The notes under the pieces are model-generated. The model was given only the letters and a program-made list of their open reading frames with translations. It ran no database searches and had not been told where the DNA came from. Shown here piece by piece: positions 33,187-41,994 of a stretch of DNA of 64,000 bases. How positions within the stretch are numbered: position 1 is the stretch's first letter; every line of letters begins with the position of its first letter. Made by a program: the position numbers and the translations under genes. This DNA comes from Lachnospiraceae bacterium (GTDB taxonomy: Bacteria; Bacillota; Clostridia; Lachnospirales; Lachnospiraceae). The stretch covers positions 104,054 through 168,053 of the forward strand of contig JAAWEK010000015.1 in the NCBI GenBank assembly GCA_022794265.1, read 5' to 3'.

Positions 33187-35847
33187 TTATTTTTCTTTGA
33201 ATATACATTTCCTAATCAAATCTACCGGTATCATGGTAACAGCCAGTAATACTACCACAATCCAGCCCTGGATTCCAAACGGAACACAGCTAAACATATT
33301 TCCAATCCATTCAAACGGCTTAAACGGAATCAGCGCTGCGTTAACAATAGCCGCCTGCACAACAATAATGGTCAAAAAGACTTTTAAAAATCCGGTATTT
33401 TCGGAAAGACCTTTAAAAATACCAAATCCGTCATCCCTGACATTGAATCCATTAAACAATGCGCTGACAATAAATAATACAAAATATGCGGTCAGTTGTT
33501 TTTCCATCGAATCATCAAAAAACTGTTTAAAAAACGGCACTTTTAAGAAAATGAAACTTAACGCCGTCAGCCATGCGCCCATAACCAGTATCTGAGTCAT
33601 CATCTTTCTGCTGACAATGCTTTCATCCCTGCGTCTCGGCTTTTCATCCATGTACTTCTCAAGCGCAGGCTCATTACCTAACATAATGGCTCCCAGACCA
33701 TCCATAACAAGGTTAACAAACAGCAAATGGGTTACCTTCAACGGTTCCTCTATACCGAAAAACGGTGCAACGGCGCTGACCACCACTGCAGCCACATTAA
33801 TTACCAGCTGGAATTTACAGAATTTCAGAATATTGTGGTAAATGGTTCTTCCATACCAGATTGCATCTTTAATAGACTTAAAGTTATCATCCAGAATAAC
33901 AATCTTTCCAGCTTCCTTGGCAGCTTCTGTTCCGCTTCCCATGGCAAATCCCACATCCGCTCTCTTCAAAGCAGGGGAATCGTTAACACCGTCGCCGGTC
34001 ATTCCAACTACCAGATTCATTTCCTGACATAATCTTACCATACGGGATTTATCCGTCGGCAATGCTCTTGCAATCACACGGATATGAGGGATTAATGCTT
34101 TTACTTCTTCATCCGACATCTCATTTAACTGGGCGGAAGAAATAGCCTTATCGGAATCCTCCTTCAGCAATCCGGCATCTTTTGCAATAGCCATGGCTGT
34201 CTCCAACCTGTCACCAGTAATCATTACAACCTGTATACCTGCATCCAGCACTTCCTGAATAGCCTCTTTCGCCTCCGGTCTTACATCATCACGAATACCC
34301 ACCAGACCTATAATAACAACATCATCATTAATAGTATTTTCTGTCAGGTCTTTTTCCGAATATCCAAACGCAAGCACACGCATGGCCTTGGAAGCCAGTT
34401 CATCTATCTTACGGTTTAATACATCCATATCCAGAGGTCTGATTTCTCCGTTTTCATCCAGATAATTCTTTGCTGCTGCCAGCAGACGTTCCGGCGCTCC
34501 CTTGTAGAATGTCTTTCCCAGACTGCCAATCCTGGCCTGACTGAATTTATTGGTAGAATTAAAGCCCTGGGCCGCAGTAACTATGCAGTCTTTATCACTG
34601 TCCAGCATCTGAAACGTTGTTTCCCCTAGAAATTTCATCAACGCCTGGTCCGTAGCATTGCCGCCGATTACCCGGTGTTCTGCATCAAACATGGACTGGG
34701 TGTTCTTACCAATAGCCAGGTCCACCAGACTTTTTACCGCCGTATGCTTTTTCATATCTTCAATGGGAATGGAGCTGCCATCTGCAGTAAAAAAATCCAC
34801 CACTTCCAGCATACCCTTTGTTATAGTACCTGTTTTATCACTAAATAAGATATTTAACGAACCTGCCGTCTCGATACCCTCCGCTTTTCTTACCAGAACG
34901 TTGTGATCCAGCATCTTGCTGGTGTTCTGCATAAGCACCAGAGAAATCATCAGAGGCAGACCTTCCGGAACGGCGCATACAATAATAACAACCGCCAGAG
35001 AAACCGCTTCCACGATTTTCTGAATTACAACCGATGTTCCCAGATTAAAAAACTCTGTAAATCCGCCGGCCTTTGTAATAAAATATATCACATATAATAC
35101 AGCGATTACAATTGCACCAATATATCCGAACGTAGAAATCTGCTTTGCCAGTTTTGACAGCTTCACTTTCAACGGAGAATCCGGCTCATCTTCCTGCATT
35201 TCTTCCGCCATCTTTCCCATCATGGTTTTCAAACCGACTTTTCTTACATCCAGAATACCCTCGCCATCAAAAACCACTGCGCCGCGGAACAGAGAATGTT
35301 TATCCACAAAGGTATCGCCTGTTATGTCCTCTGCCAGTTCAAAACTTTCTTCCGCCGCTGTTTTTTTACATTCTTCGGCTTCACCGTTTAAGGCGGAATT
35401 ATCCACTCTCAGATTTCCGGATATCAAAACTCCATCCGCAGGAATCTTGTCGCCGGACTGAAGGAGTACCTTGTCGCCTACTACCACATCATCGATATCG
35501 ATGACCGTAACCACACCATTCCGATGTACCTTGCACTGATCCTTTTTGGTGCTGTCTTTTAATTCCCTGTACTTTGTATCACTTGCCACACCTGTCTTTG
35601 CAGATACAAATGCCACAATCAGAACCGCCACAATGGTACCAATAGGCTCATAGATTTCAGCATATCCCATGAAGGTCATAACAATCATAAGAGCGGCAAT
35701 CGCCAATAAAATCTTAATCATCGGATCCCCGAATGTTTCCTTAAATTCCTGCCAAAACGTGGTGGGCTCTGAATCAGGAATCATATTCGATCCGTATTTC
35801 TCCCGTGAAGCCTCGACTTCTTTATCCGTGAGACCATTATACTTCAT
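33187..35847 (-). CDS. P-type Ca2+-transporting ATPase (PMCA-like)
   Basis: 886 residues from ATG 35847 (TGGAGGATTAAA upstream); the frame is open to 35976 but that stretch overlaps the upstream terminator. It has the phosphorylated Asp in SDKTGTIT, the TGES-equivalent LNGEAEE, KGAPERL in the nucleotide domain, MITGDRLETA, and the hinge GMTGDGVNDSPAL. The PEGLP motif in M4 (AVPEGLPLMISLV) and the ten-helix layout fit type IIB/IIA Ca2+ pumps. Such a pump beside Ca2+-binding TerD proteins fits a Ca2+ or metal stress role. It is probably a separate transcript from terD, since a hairpin lies between. Confidence 0.93.
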   Translation of the reverse strand: MKYNGLTDKEVEASREKYGSNMIPDSEPTTFWQEFKETFGDPMIKILLAIAALMIVMTFMGYAEIYEPIGTIVAVLIVAFVSAKTGVASDTKYRELKDSTKKDQCKVHRNGVVTVIDIDDVVVGDKVLLQSGDKIPADGVLISGNLRVDNSALNGEAEECKKTAAEESFELAEDITGDTFVDKHSLFRGAVVFDGEGILDVRKVGLKTMMGKMAEEMQEDEPDSPLKVKLSKLAKQISTFGYIGAIVIAVLYVIYFITKAGGFTEFFNLGTSVVIQKIVEAVSLAVVIIVCAVPEGLPLMISLVLMQNTSKMLDHNVLVRKAEGIETAGSLNILFSDKTGTITKGMLEVVDFFTADGSSIPIEDMKKHTAVKSLVDLAIGKNTQSMFDAEHRVIGGNATDQALMKFLGETTFQMLDSDKDCIVTAAQGFNSTNKFSQARIGSLGKTFYKGAPERLLAAAKNYLDENGEIRPLDMDVLNRKIDELASKAMRVLAFGYSEKDLTENTINDDVVIIGLVGIRDDVRPEAKEAIQEVLDAGIQVVMITGDRLETAMAIAKDAGLLKEDSDKAISSAQLNEMSDEEVKALIPHIRVIARALPTDKSRMVRLCQEMNLVVGMTGDGVNDSPALKRADVGFAMGSGTEAAKEAGKIVILDDNFKSIKDAIWYGRTIYHNILKFCKFQLVINVAAVVVSAVAPFFGIEEPLKVTHLLFVNLVMDGLGAIMLGNEPALEKYMDEKPRRRDESIVSRKMMTQILVMGAWLTALSFIFLKVPFFKQFFDDSMEKQLTAYFVLFIVSALFNGFNVRDDGFGIFKGLSENTGFLKVFLTIIVVQAAIVNAALIPFKPFEWIGNMFSCVPFGIQGWIVVVLLAVTMIPVDLIRKCIFKEK

Positions 35848-35934
35848 TTTAATCCTCCATTCCGTCAAATAAATATTGTAATCTATCTGACAATTAAATT
35901 TATGACATTCTTTATCACAAATATATCTGAAAAA

Positions 35935-35973
35935 GTAGAAGAAAGCCATTACATCAGCAACAACTTCTTCTAC
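35935..35973 (-). terminator. Terminator of the ter operon
   Basis: Nine-base stem GTAGAAGAA / TTCTTCTAC (35935-35943 and 35965-35973), followed by CTTTTTC on the minus strand, just after the last terD gene. Confidence 0.6.
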
Positions 35974-35990
35974 CATTCCTGCAATTTATA

Positions 35991-36578
35991 TTAGATATAG
36001 CGGTTGGCAAGCTCGCCCAGTCCCGGATCGTTGGTTCCCTGTCCGATAGCATTAAACTTCCACTCGCCGTTATGTCTGTAAACTTCTCCGAAAATCATGG
36101 CCGTCATGCCTGTATAGTTCTCTGACAGATTATACATACAAATCTCTGTATTATTGCTGGCATCTACCAAGCGGATAAATGCATTCTGTATCATACCGAA
36201 ATGCTGGTTTCTCTTTACTGCCTGATAAATATTAACCACAATCACTATTCTGTCATAGTCGGCAGGCACATTGGCTAAATCCACTAAAATCTGTTCATCG
36301 TCTCCATCTCCGGCTCCAGTCAGATTATCACCCATATGCTGTACGGTTCCTGTCATATGTCTCAGATTTCCAAAGTAAATGATATCTGCTTTATTTACCA
36401 GTTTACCATTCTTTAATAAAAATGCCGATGCATCACAGTCAATCGGTTCCGGCTTCTTCGCAAAGAAACCTTTCTTCTGCTGTACTTCATCCCATCCCAA
36501 ACCAATAAGAATATTGGAAAGTCCTGCTCTCTCCTTGGATAAGCTTACTTTCTGACCTTTTTGTAAACTAATTGACAT
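35991..36578 (-). CDS. terD: TerD-family stress protein (copy 3)
   Basis: 195 residues from ATG 36578 with AAAGAGG upstream (an open extension to 36611 lacks a site). TerD domain: QKGQKVSLSKERAGLSNILIGLGWDE, the Ca2+-binding DNLTGAGDGDDEQI, and the C-terminal [18 protein letters not shown]. It differs from the two copies upstream by a KKGFFAKKPEPIDCDASAF insertion-like loop before the DxDxSxF motif and lacks their [10 protein letters not shown]. TerD proteins are linked to tellurite, phage and Ca2+ stress resistance and bind Ca2+; their chemistry is unresolved. Last gene of the operon. Confidence 0.93.
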   Translation of the reverse strand: MSISLQKGQKVSLSKERAGLSNILIGLGWDEVQQKKGFFAKKPEPIDCDASAFLLKNGKLVNKADIIYFGNLRHMTGTVQHMGDNLTGAGDGDDEQILVDLANVPADYDRIVIVVNIYQAVKRNQHFGMIQNAFIRLVDASNNTEICMYNLSENYTGMTAMIFGEVYRHNGEWKFNAIGQGTNDPGLGELANRYI

Positions 36579-36642
36579 AATTACCTCTTTCCTGTATATC
36601 ACTGTTCCCACTGTGATATGCTATAATTCGTTTTAAAAATCC

Positions 36643-37224
36643 CTATTCCACATCCACACCAAAGTTTGCACACAATGCTGCCAGTCCGCCCTGATAGCCG
36701 CATCCAATGGCATTAAACTTCCATTCTCCGTTGTTTTTATACAGTTCGCCAAAAACTGCCGCCGTTTCAATGGAAAAATCTTCACCCAAATCATAGCGCA
36801 GCAGCTCTTCACCATTGGCTTCATTGTATATTCTGATAAATGCGTTATTTACCTGACCGAAATTCTGCCGTCTCTGTTCCGCATCATAAATAGTAACCGT
36901 AAAGGCAATCTTTGTAATATTCTCTGGTACTGCCGCCAGATTCACTTTGATTTGTTCGTCATCCCCCTCGCCTTCACCGGTAAGATTATCTCCCAAATGC
37001 TGCACGGCGCCTGATGGATGGGATAAATTTCCATAAAACACAAAATCTTCCGTTCTGGATATTTTTCCGCTTTCGGTCAGCAGAAATGCCGCCGCATCCA
37101 AATCAAAACTTCCGCCTGTATCAAACTGGTTTACATCCCAGCCCAGACCCACAACTACATTTGTCAGTCCCGGATTCCCCTTTGTAAGACTTACTTTCTG
37201 ACCTTTTGTTAAACATACCGGCAT
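36643..37224 (-). CDS. terD: TerD-family stress protein (copy 2)
   Basis: 193 residues; the closest relative is the next gene upstream, to which it is collinear over its full length. Motifs: [56 protein letters not shown] (Ca2+ loops), and [28 protein letters not shown]. The near identity of copies 1 and 2 against the more divergent copy 3 suggests a recent duplication. It resembles Bacillus YceC/YceD/YceE, in which three such genes also stand in tandem. The gap to copy 1 is 37 bases. Confidence 0.95.
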   Translation of the reverse strand: MPVCLTKGQKVSLTKGNPGLTNVVVGLGWDVNQFDTGGSFDLDAAAFLLTESGKISRTEDFVFYGNLSHPSGAVQHLGDNLTGEGEGDDEQIKVNLAAVPENITKIAFTVTIYDAEQRRQNFGQVNNAFIRIYNEANGEELLRYDLGEDFSIETAAVFGELYKNNGEWKFNAIGCGYQGGLAALCANFGVDVE

Positions 37225-37261
37225 AATTCATCCTCCATTTCTATTATTTATTATATACTTT

Positions 37262-37843
37262 TTATGCAACCTCAATACCATAATGACCGCATAATGCAGC
37301 AAGACCGCCCTGAAAGCCGCTTCCTATTGCATTAAATTTCCATTCTCCGTTATGTCTGTACAATTCGCCTACAACAACTGCTGTTTCAATAGAAAAATCT
37401 TCTCCCAGATCATATCGGATAATCTCCGTTCCAGTGGTTTCGTCTACAATTCTGATATAAGCGTTAGATACCTGACCAAAATTCTGTCTTCTCGGCTCTG
37501 CGTCATAAATAGTAACCGTAAACGCTACTTTGGACACATTTTCCGGAATTTTGCTTAAATCTACCTGAATCTGCTCATCGTCACCTTCTCCTTCGCCGGT
37601 CAGATTGTCGCCCATATGGACTACAGATTCACTCGGATGAGTAAGATTACCATAAAATACAAACTCTTTTTCTGTCGGACATTTTCCGTTTTCCCCCAAC
37701 ATAAATGCCGCTGCATCCAGGTCAAAATCTGCACCGGAATCAAATGCATTTACATCCCATCCCAGACCAACCATAATTTTTTTCAGACCCGGATTTCCTT
37801 TTGTTAAATCAACTTTCTGTCCTTTTGATAAATTAATTGGCAT
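37262..37843 (-). CDS. terD: TerD-family stress protein (copy 1)
   Basis: 193 residues, with [57 protein letters not shown] and [20 protein letters not shown]. These conserved Asp/Glu-rich loops form the two Ca2+ sites of TerD domains. The 20-base gap to telA upstream and the shared direction show a single operon. By analogy with YceC-E it is probably induced by envelope or metal stress, but no stress-sigma promoter was identified; the only promoter found is a primary-sigma-type one ahead of yceG (41353-41381). Confidence 0.95.
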   Translation of the reverse strand: MPINLSKGQKVDLTKGNPGLKKIMVGLGWDVNAFDSGADFDLDAAAFMLGENGKCPTEKEFVFYGNLTHPSESVVHMGDNLTGEGEGDDEQIQVDLSKIPENVSKVAFTVTIYDAEPRRQNFGQVSNAYIRIVDETTGTEIIRYDLGEDFSIETAVVVGELYRHNGEWKFNAIGSGFQGGLAALCGHYGIEVA

Positions 37844-37862
37844 AATGTATTACCTCCTTAAA

Positions 37863-39020
37863 TTAATTTGATTTTGGCACATGGTATTTGCTGTTAAATT
37901 CAGCCTTAATACTTTCCAATCTTGCTTTATCATCAATACGCTGCTTTTTGGCATTCTCCTGAATCTGTCGTGTTTCATCAATACCATTAACAATGGTTCT
38001 CCAGGATTTTTCCAATGTTTCTATCTTAATGGAACTGCCGGATGTAAGCCGTGCAGCCATCTTAGACTGCTCAGCAGTGTTCTGTGCATTTCGAATCAAC
38101 ATCTCATTGGTTTTCTCATCTAATGCTGACATGGCATCAGCCTGAAGTTTCTGTCTTTTTAACATAATCGCCTGTGCAAGAGCCTGCTTAAATACCGGCA
38201 GGGTTATAATAAATGCTGAGTTAATCTTTCTGACCAGATTCATATTGGTAAATGCCATGGTCTTTATCATCGGCAGGGACTGCATTGCCACATTCTCTGC
38301 AGTTCTTAAATCCTGGGTTCTCTGTTCCAGCATCATAAGAGCCTGCTGAAGACTCTGCAGCTCAAATTGTATGGAATTATCGCCGGTAGCCTGCATATCC
38401 GCTTCCCGCTGGGCAATGTATGCTTCAATTTCCCGGCAGCCCTGTTCTCCTGCTAAAATATATTTTACCAGTTCATGATAATAATTTACATTTGCGTTAA
38501 ACATATCATCCAGCTTGCGGTTGGCCTGTTTAATTTCCGATTCATAACTTTTCAACTGAACATAAATCTTATCTACTTCATCTCCCATAGTATGATACTT
38601 TGATAAAATCTTATCCAGCTGCTTTTTCGCATTGTTAAATATTCTGCCCAATAATCCCGGCTCTTCTTTAATCTCTTCGATATCAAATTTAGACATTATC
38701 TTTGCCAGTGTGTTGAGCATCTCCGCCGAATCATCCATCTGCGACATGGTCATACTGTTTAAGACCACATCAGAGGCTTTAGAAATTTCTTCCGCCGCTT
38801 CCGCACCAAATGAAACTATGGTTTCCAGATTATCAACCTCAATATTGCTTACCAGTGCATCCACTTCTGCCGAATTTACCAGTTCAGCGTTCATTTGCTG
38901 CCTGTCAGCCACAATATCATATTGTTCTACTACTTCAATTTCCGTGTTTTCCGGTGCCTCGGCCGTCATTGGCTGCATTGACTGCTGCTGCGTCGGGGTT
39001 CTGCTAAAATCAAGTCCCAT
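37863..39020 (-). CDS. telA: TelA-family toxic-anion resistance protein
   Basis: About 385 residues from ATG 39020 (AGAGAGG nine bases upstream). The TelA/KlaA domain (PF05816-like) spans residues 100-380: the signature helices DKILSKYHTMGDEVDKIYVQL and LRTAENVAMQSLPMIKTMAF plus long coiled-coil segments. The N-terminus is Glu/Gln-rich. The gene equals Bacillus yceH in context (yceG-yceH). The family confers resistance to tellurite and other stresses by an unknown mechanism. It follows yceG with essentially no gap. Confidence 0.93.
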   Translation of the reverse strand: MGLDFSRTPTQQQSMQPMTAEAPENTEIEVVEQYDIVADRQQMNAELVNSAEVDALVSNIEVDNLETIVSFGAEAAEEISKASDVVLNSMTMSQMDDSAEMLNTLAKIMSKFDIEEIKEEPGLLGRIFNNAKKQLDKILSKYHTMGDEVDKIYVQLKSYESEIKQANRKLDDMFNANVNYYHELVKYILAGEQGCREIEAYIAQREADMQATGDNSIQFELQSLQQALMMLEQRTQDLRTAENVAMQSLPMIKTMAFTNMNLVRKINSAFIITLPVFKQALAQAIMLKRQKLQADAMSALDEKTNEMLIRNAQNTAEQSKMAARLTSGSSIKIETLEKSWRTIVNGIDETRQIQENAKKQRIDDKARLESIKAEFNSKYHVPKSN

Positions 39021-39022
39021 CT

Positions 39023-41296
39023 TCAATTACCTCTCTTAAAAATTTTGTCACGCCATGACAGACGTGCAGTGGACGAAATCGTATCAAAATCCGGAGTACG
39101 CAAATCGTATACATAATCTCCTATCTGATGTTCTTCCATAATCCTCCTGTTAAAGAATTTTTCCACACTCTGATATCCGGTAGGAACAAAGAACACAACA
39201 TCAAAACCTATCAAATTCAAAAATGCCGTTAAAATGCTGTCCTCCAGCGAAATCAGTTCTTCTGTGGTATTGATATATATAAGTTTCGGATTCTTCTTTG
39301 TGAAATCAAATTTCTGAATCATCCTTATAATATCCTTATTTAAATTTAAAGCAGTGGCTATAACGGTATATTCTGTTCCGTTTTCAAAAGTACCTTTTAT
39401 AAGTCTTTGTTCTATTAAAATCTGTAGTTTTTCCAGTATATGCTCCTGTATTTCTTCTCTCAGAAATCCATACTGGTAACAGGAGTGCTCTTTTATTTTC
39501 TGCTTCTGCAGTCGTCCGTTTTTAAAAAAACCTGTGGCATATGCCTTAACCGGATTGGAATCCGTAGGCTGAATATATGGTGCATTTTTAATCACAATCG
39601 TATCTTCCACGATTAGCGTCTTAATGGAAGACCAGTACTGCTGGACATTCCCGTCTTTCACTCCCGACACCTTGGCAAAAAATACCGGAACATTTACTAC
39701 ATTATCTACCACACTGAAATTCGGCCGGAATTTTAATTCCTGATTCCATAAAATAGAAATCTCTTCATACATGGTTTGCAACGTTATGGAAACGGCTTTT
39801 CCGTATTGACGATCCCTGTAAATACCGGAATCCTGATACATAATGGTATCCAGTTCCCGTTCTGCATGATATGCAGCAGTACCAATGCGTACCCCTGCAT
39901 TTTCCATTGGATATTTTTCTACCTGCATGGATTTGTCATAGTTGATTTCATACAGCCATTTATCCTGCAGACAACATCTTCTGTTTAAATCCGGATTCAG
40001 AATCAGAACATCCACCGGCAGTCCGGATAACAGCCGCAGGAATAACGCCTCATTTTCGTTTCTGCAGCCGCCTAAATATATAAAGCAGCTGACCTCCGGC
40101 ATTTTCCAGTTGGAAAACAGCTTCGACTGATACCTTTTCAGCCAGCATATCAGATATACTGCCTTATTCGTCAGTTTATTCAGATTTATTCCCGGTTTTT
40201 TTGACTCTTCTGATATTATATCAACAAATGTTTTATTCATCAATCGCTGAAGCTCTATATTTGCCGCATATATTATATTTGCAGACAAATCAATAATCAT
40301 CTGTTCCGGACTTCCGTAATTTTTCCGGCGAATCTGCTCTATTTCTTCCGTGGAAGGCGGCGGTATAACCTGTTCCACAATGACATAATTCCGTTTGCTC
40401 CGCTTTATTTCCACTTGTAAAAGATATAGCTGGTTTTCATAAAGCATTTTATCCTGTACCCCGTTCATTCGGATAAAGCAGTTATAAAAGAAATTTTTCT
40501 CTTTTCCCCGGGTAAAAACGGTTTTGGTAATATCGTCAAACTCCGTTCCCTTTATCCATGCGTTGGTACAGTTCTTAATCACAGGCGCAGTGCCGTAGAG
40601 ACGCTGCATACCGGCCTGGCGCTGCTGTTCTTCACGCAGCTGTTTTATATTAAAATCTTTTGGAAACGGTACCATTCCGTCGGTTTTATATTCATCCGAC
40701 AACTTTGATTCCCGGTCCAGTATCCGATAATCCTGGTCACCATTGTATTGCAGTAATACGATATCGCATCCTGCTTTGGATAATATATCAAAAAGTTTTA
40801 ATTCATAATTTGTAATCTGGCCTTCATATAAAATCTTTGGTACCTGATTTTCACCCAGCTGATTGACAATACGTTCAAATTTATAGTACAACCAGCACAT
40901 AAATTTAATATATGCATTTTTCAGCATATTTTCATTTTTTCCGTCTCTGCGCATGGCATCCAATGTATCATAAACTGCCACGGCTACACTGTTTCTCTGA
41001 TAGTCGTTCATACGTGGAAGCCATTTTTTCAGACCAGTAGTCAAAAATCCCACATTCATCTGAAAATCCAGCCCCATGATTTCCTGATAATAATCCAAAT
41101 TCTTCTCATCAGGATTCGGTATCTTACCTTCCACTACCACACCGGTTTTACGGGCCGCCTCATAATATCGCTGTATAAAAGTTTTAATCCGGTCATTATA
41201 TCCGTTTATCCGGTAGAAATAGACACTTTTTCCCTGACGTGCATTTAATTCCAAAAAATATTCATCCAGATTTGTAAGTGTTTTATGTTCAAACAT
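39023..41296 (-). CDS. yceG: YceG-family putative biosynthetic component
   Basis: 757 residues, a large protein of the YceG group, found with TerD/TelA genes. Long alternating helical/strand segments are seen: LDEYFLELNARQGKSVYFYRINGY at the N-terminus and LISLEDSILTAFLNLIGFDVVFFVPTGYQSV near the C-terminus; the last 60 residues (YVYDLRTPDF) are also family-typical. It is annotated elsewhere as a putative component of the biosynthetic module of the Ter system; no active-site motif has been assigned. It is the first gene of the operon yceG-telA-terD-terD-terD, behind the promoter at 41353-41381. The yceF (TerC-like) gene of Bacillus is absent here. Confidence 0.85.
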   Translation of the reverse strand: MFEHKTLTNLDEYFLELNARQGKSVYFYRINGYNDRIKTFIQRYYEAARKTGVVVEGKIPNPDEKNLDYYQEIMGLDFQMNVGFLTTGLKKWLPRMNDYQRNSVAVAVYDTLDAMRRDGKNENMLKNAYIKFMCWLYYKFERIVNQLGENQVPKILYEGQITNYELKLFDILSKAGCDIVLLQYNGDQDYRILDRESKLSDEYKTDGMVPFPKDFNIKQLREEQQRQAGMQRLYGTAPVIKNCTNAWIKGTEFDDITKTVFTRGKEKNFFYNCFIRMNGVQDKMLYENQLYLLQVEIKRSKRNYVIVEQVIPPPSTEEIEQIRRKNYGSPEQMIIDLSANIIYAANIELQRLMNKTFVDIISEESKKPGINLNKLTNKAVYLICWLKRYQSKLFSNWKMPEVSCFIYLGGCRNENEALFLRLLSGLPVDVLILNPDLNRRCCLQDKWLYEINYDKSMQVEKYPMENAGVRIGTAAYHAERELDTIMYQDSGIYRDRQYGKAVSITLQTMYEEISILWNQELKFRPNFSVVDNVVNVPVFFAKVSGVKDGNVQQYWSSIKTLIVEDTIVIKNAPYIQPTDSNPVKAYATGFFKNGRLQKQKIKEHSCYQYGFLREEIQEHILEKLQILIEQRLIKGTFENGTEYTVIATALNLNKDIIRMIQKFDFTKKNPKLIYINTTEELISLEDSILTAFLNLIGFDVVFFVPTGYQSVEKFFNRRIMEEHQIGDYVYDLRTPDFDTISSTARLSWRDKIFKRGN

Positions 41297-41352
41297 AAGC
41301 TTATTTTATTCACCTTCAATTGTTGTCTCTCGAACTAATCAAATACTGTAAT

Positions 41353-41381
41353 ATTATAACATTTTTTCATAGTATCATCAA
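41353..41381 (-). promoter_or_regulatory. Promoter of the yceG-telA-terD operon
   Basis: Minus-strand TTGATG (41376-41381), 17-base spacer, TATAAT (41353-41358), about 60 bases ahead of yceG; divergent from the promoter at 41409. Confidence 0.7.
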
Positions 41382-41408
41382 GAAAATTCTTTTTTAGGAA
41401 AATATGTA

Positions 41409-41437
41409 TTCACAAAATCATTTTAACGAGGTATAAT
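41409..41437 (+). promoter_or_regulatory. Promoter of the repeat protein gene
   Basis: Plus-strand TTCACA (41409-41414), 17-base spacer, TATAAT (41432-41437), followed by AAGGAGG and the start at 41474. Confidence 0.7.
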
Positions 41438-41473
41438 ATACACATACAAATATACAGAAGGAGGCGTTTATCA

Positions 41474-41932
41474 ATGAAACACGGTTTTAGTATACTGGCG
41501 GCGATTGCTCTTATGGCCGCAATGAGCGCAGCAAAGACATATGTTCCCGCTCCGGCTGAAAATGTAAGCTGCCCGCCATGCGAAAACGTGAAAGCTGTCT
41601 GTAGCAACTGCGGAACCGGTATCGGATTTACAGATGCAAACGGCGATGGTATCTGTGATAATTGCCAGACAGGCGCCGGATTTACCGATTCCAACAACGA
41701 TGGTATCTGTGATAACCGCGGAAACGGTGCTGGTTTTACCGATTCCAACAACGATGGTATCTGCGATAACCGTGGAAACGGTACTGGTTTTACCGATTCC
41801 AACAACGATGGTATCTGCGATAATCGCGGAAACGGTACTGGTTTTACTGATTCCAACAACGATGGTATCTGCGATAACCGCGAAGCAGGTTACGGTCATG
41901 GACGTAAACATGGATGTGGAAGAAACAGATAA
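41474..41932 (+). CDS. Exported Ca-loop tandem-repeat protein
   Basis: 152 residues. The N-terminus (KHGFSILAAIALMAAMSAAK) looks like a signal peptide. Then CPPCENVKAVCSNC, and five 18-residue repeats of the type GFTDSNNDGICDNRGNGT (residues ~51-140), each with a DxNxDGxxD loop as in thrombospondin type-3 or EF-hand-like Ca2+ sites. The C-terminus is Gly/His/Arg-rich and closes with a Cys. The repeats are 54 bases long at the DNA level, and the fourth and fifth are nearly identical. Five Ca2+-type loops beside the TerD operon and the Ca2+ ATPase are suggestive. Function unknown; AAGGAGG is upstream of the start. A terminator follows at 41944. Confidence 0.75.
   Translation: MKHGFSILAAIALMAAMSAAKTYVPAPAENVSCPPCENVKAVCSNCGTGIGFTDANGDGICDNCQTGAGFTDSNNDGICDNRGNGAGFTDSNNDGICDNRGNGTGFTDSNNDGICDNRGNGTGFTDSNNDGICDNREAGYGHGRKHGCGRNR
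41624..41893 (+). repeat. Five 54-bp tandem coding repeats
   Basis: Copies start at 41624, 41678, 41732, 41786 and 41840. The first two diverge (GFTDANGDGICDNCQTG and GFTDSNNDGICDNRGNG) while the later ones are nearly identical, which suggests expansion toward the 3' end. Confidence 0.9.
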
Positions 41933-41943
41933 GCCACAGACAA

Positions 41944-41986
41944 CAATCAGCAGGAAATCTATCTGATATAGGTTTCCTGCTGATTG
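41944..41986. terminator. Bidirectional terminator hairpin
   Basis: CAATCAGCAGGAAA and its complement (41944-41957 and 41973-41986), followed by TTTATTTATT on the plus strand, between two convergent genes. Confidence 0.75.
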
Positions 41987-41994
41987 TTTATTTA

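Noticed and set aside
35145-35504. Plus-strand frame opposite the Ca2+ ATPase
   Set aside because: Proline-rich antisense shadow of a clear P-type ATPase; no start signals.
41624-41893. Possible CRISPR array because of regular repeats
   Set aside because: The repeats are contiguous, with no unique spacers, and are in-frame coding units.
41410-41911. Open reading frames on the minus strand opposite the Ca-loop repeat protein
   Set aside because: Both are by-products of the 54-bp coding repeat, which stays open in other frames; no ribosome-binding site and no signal peptide support them.
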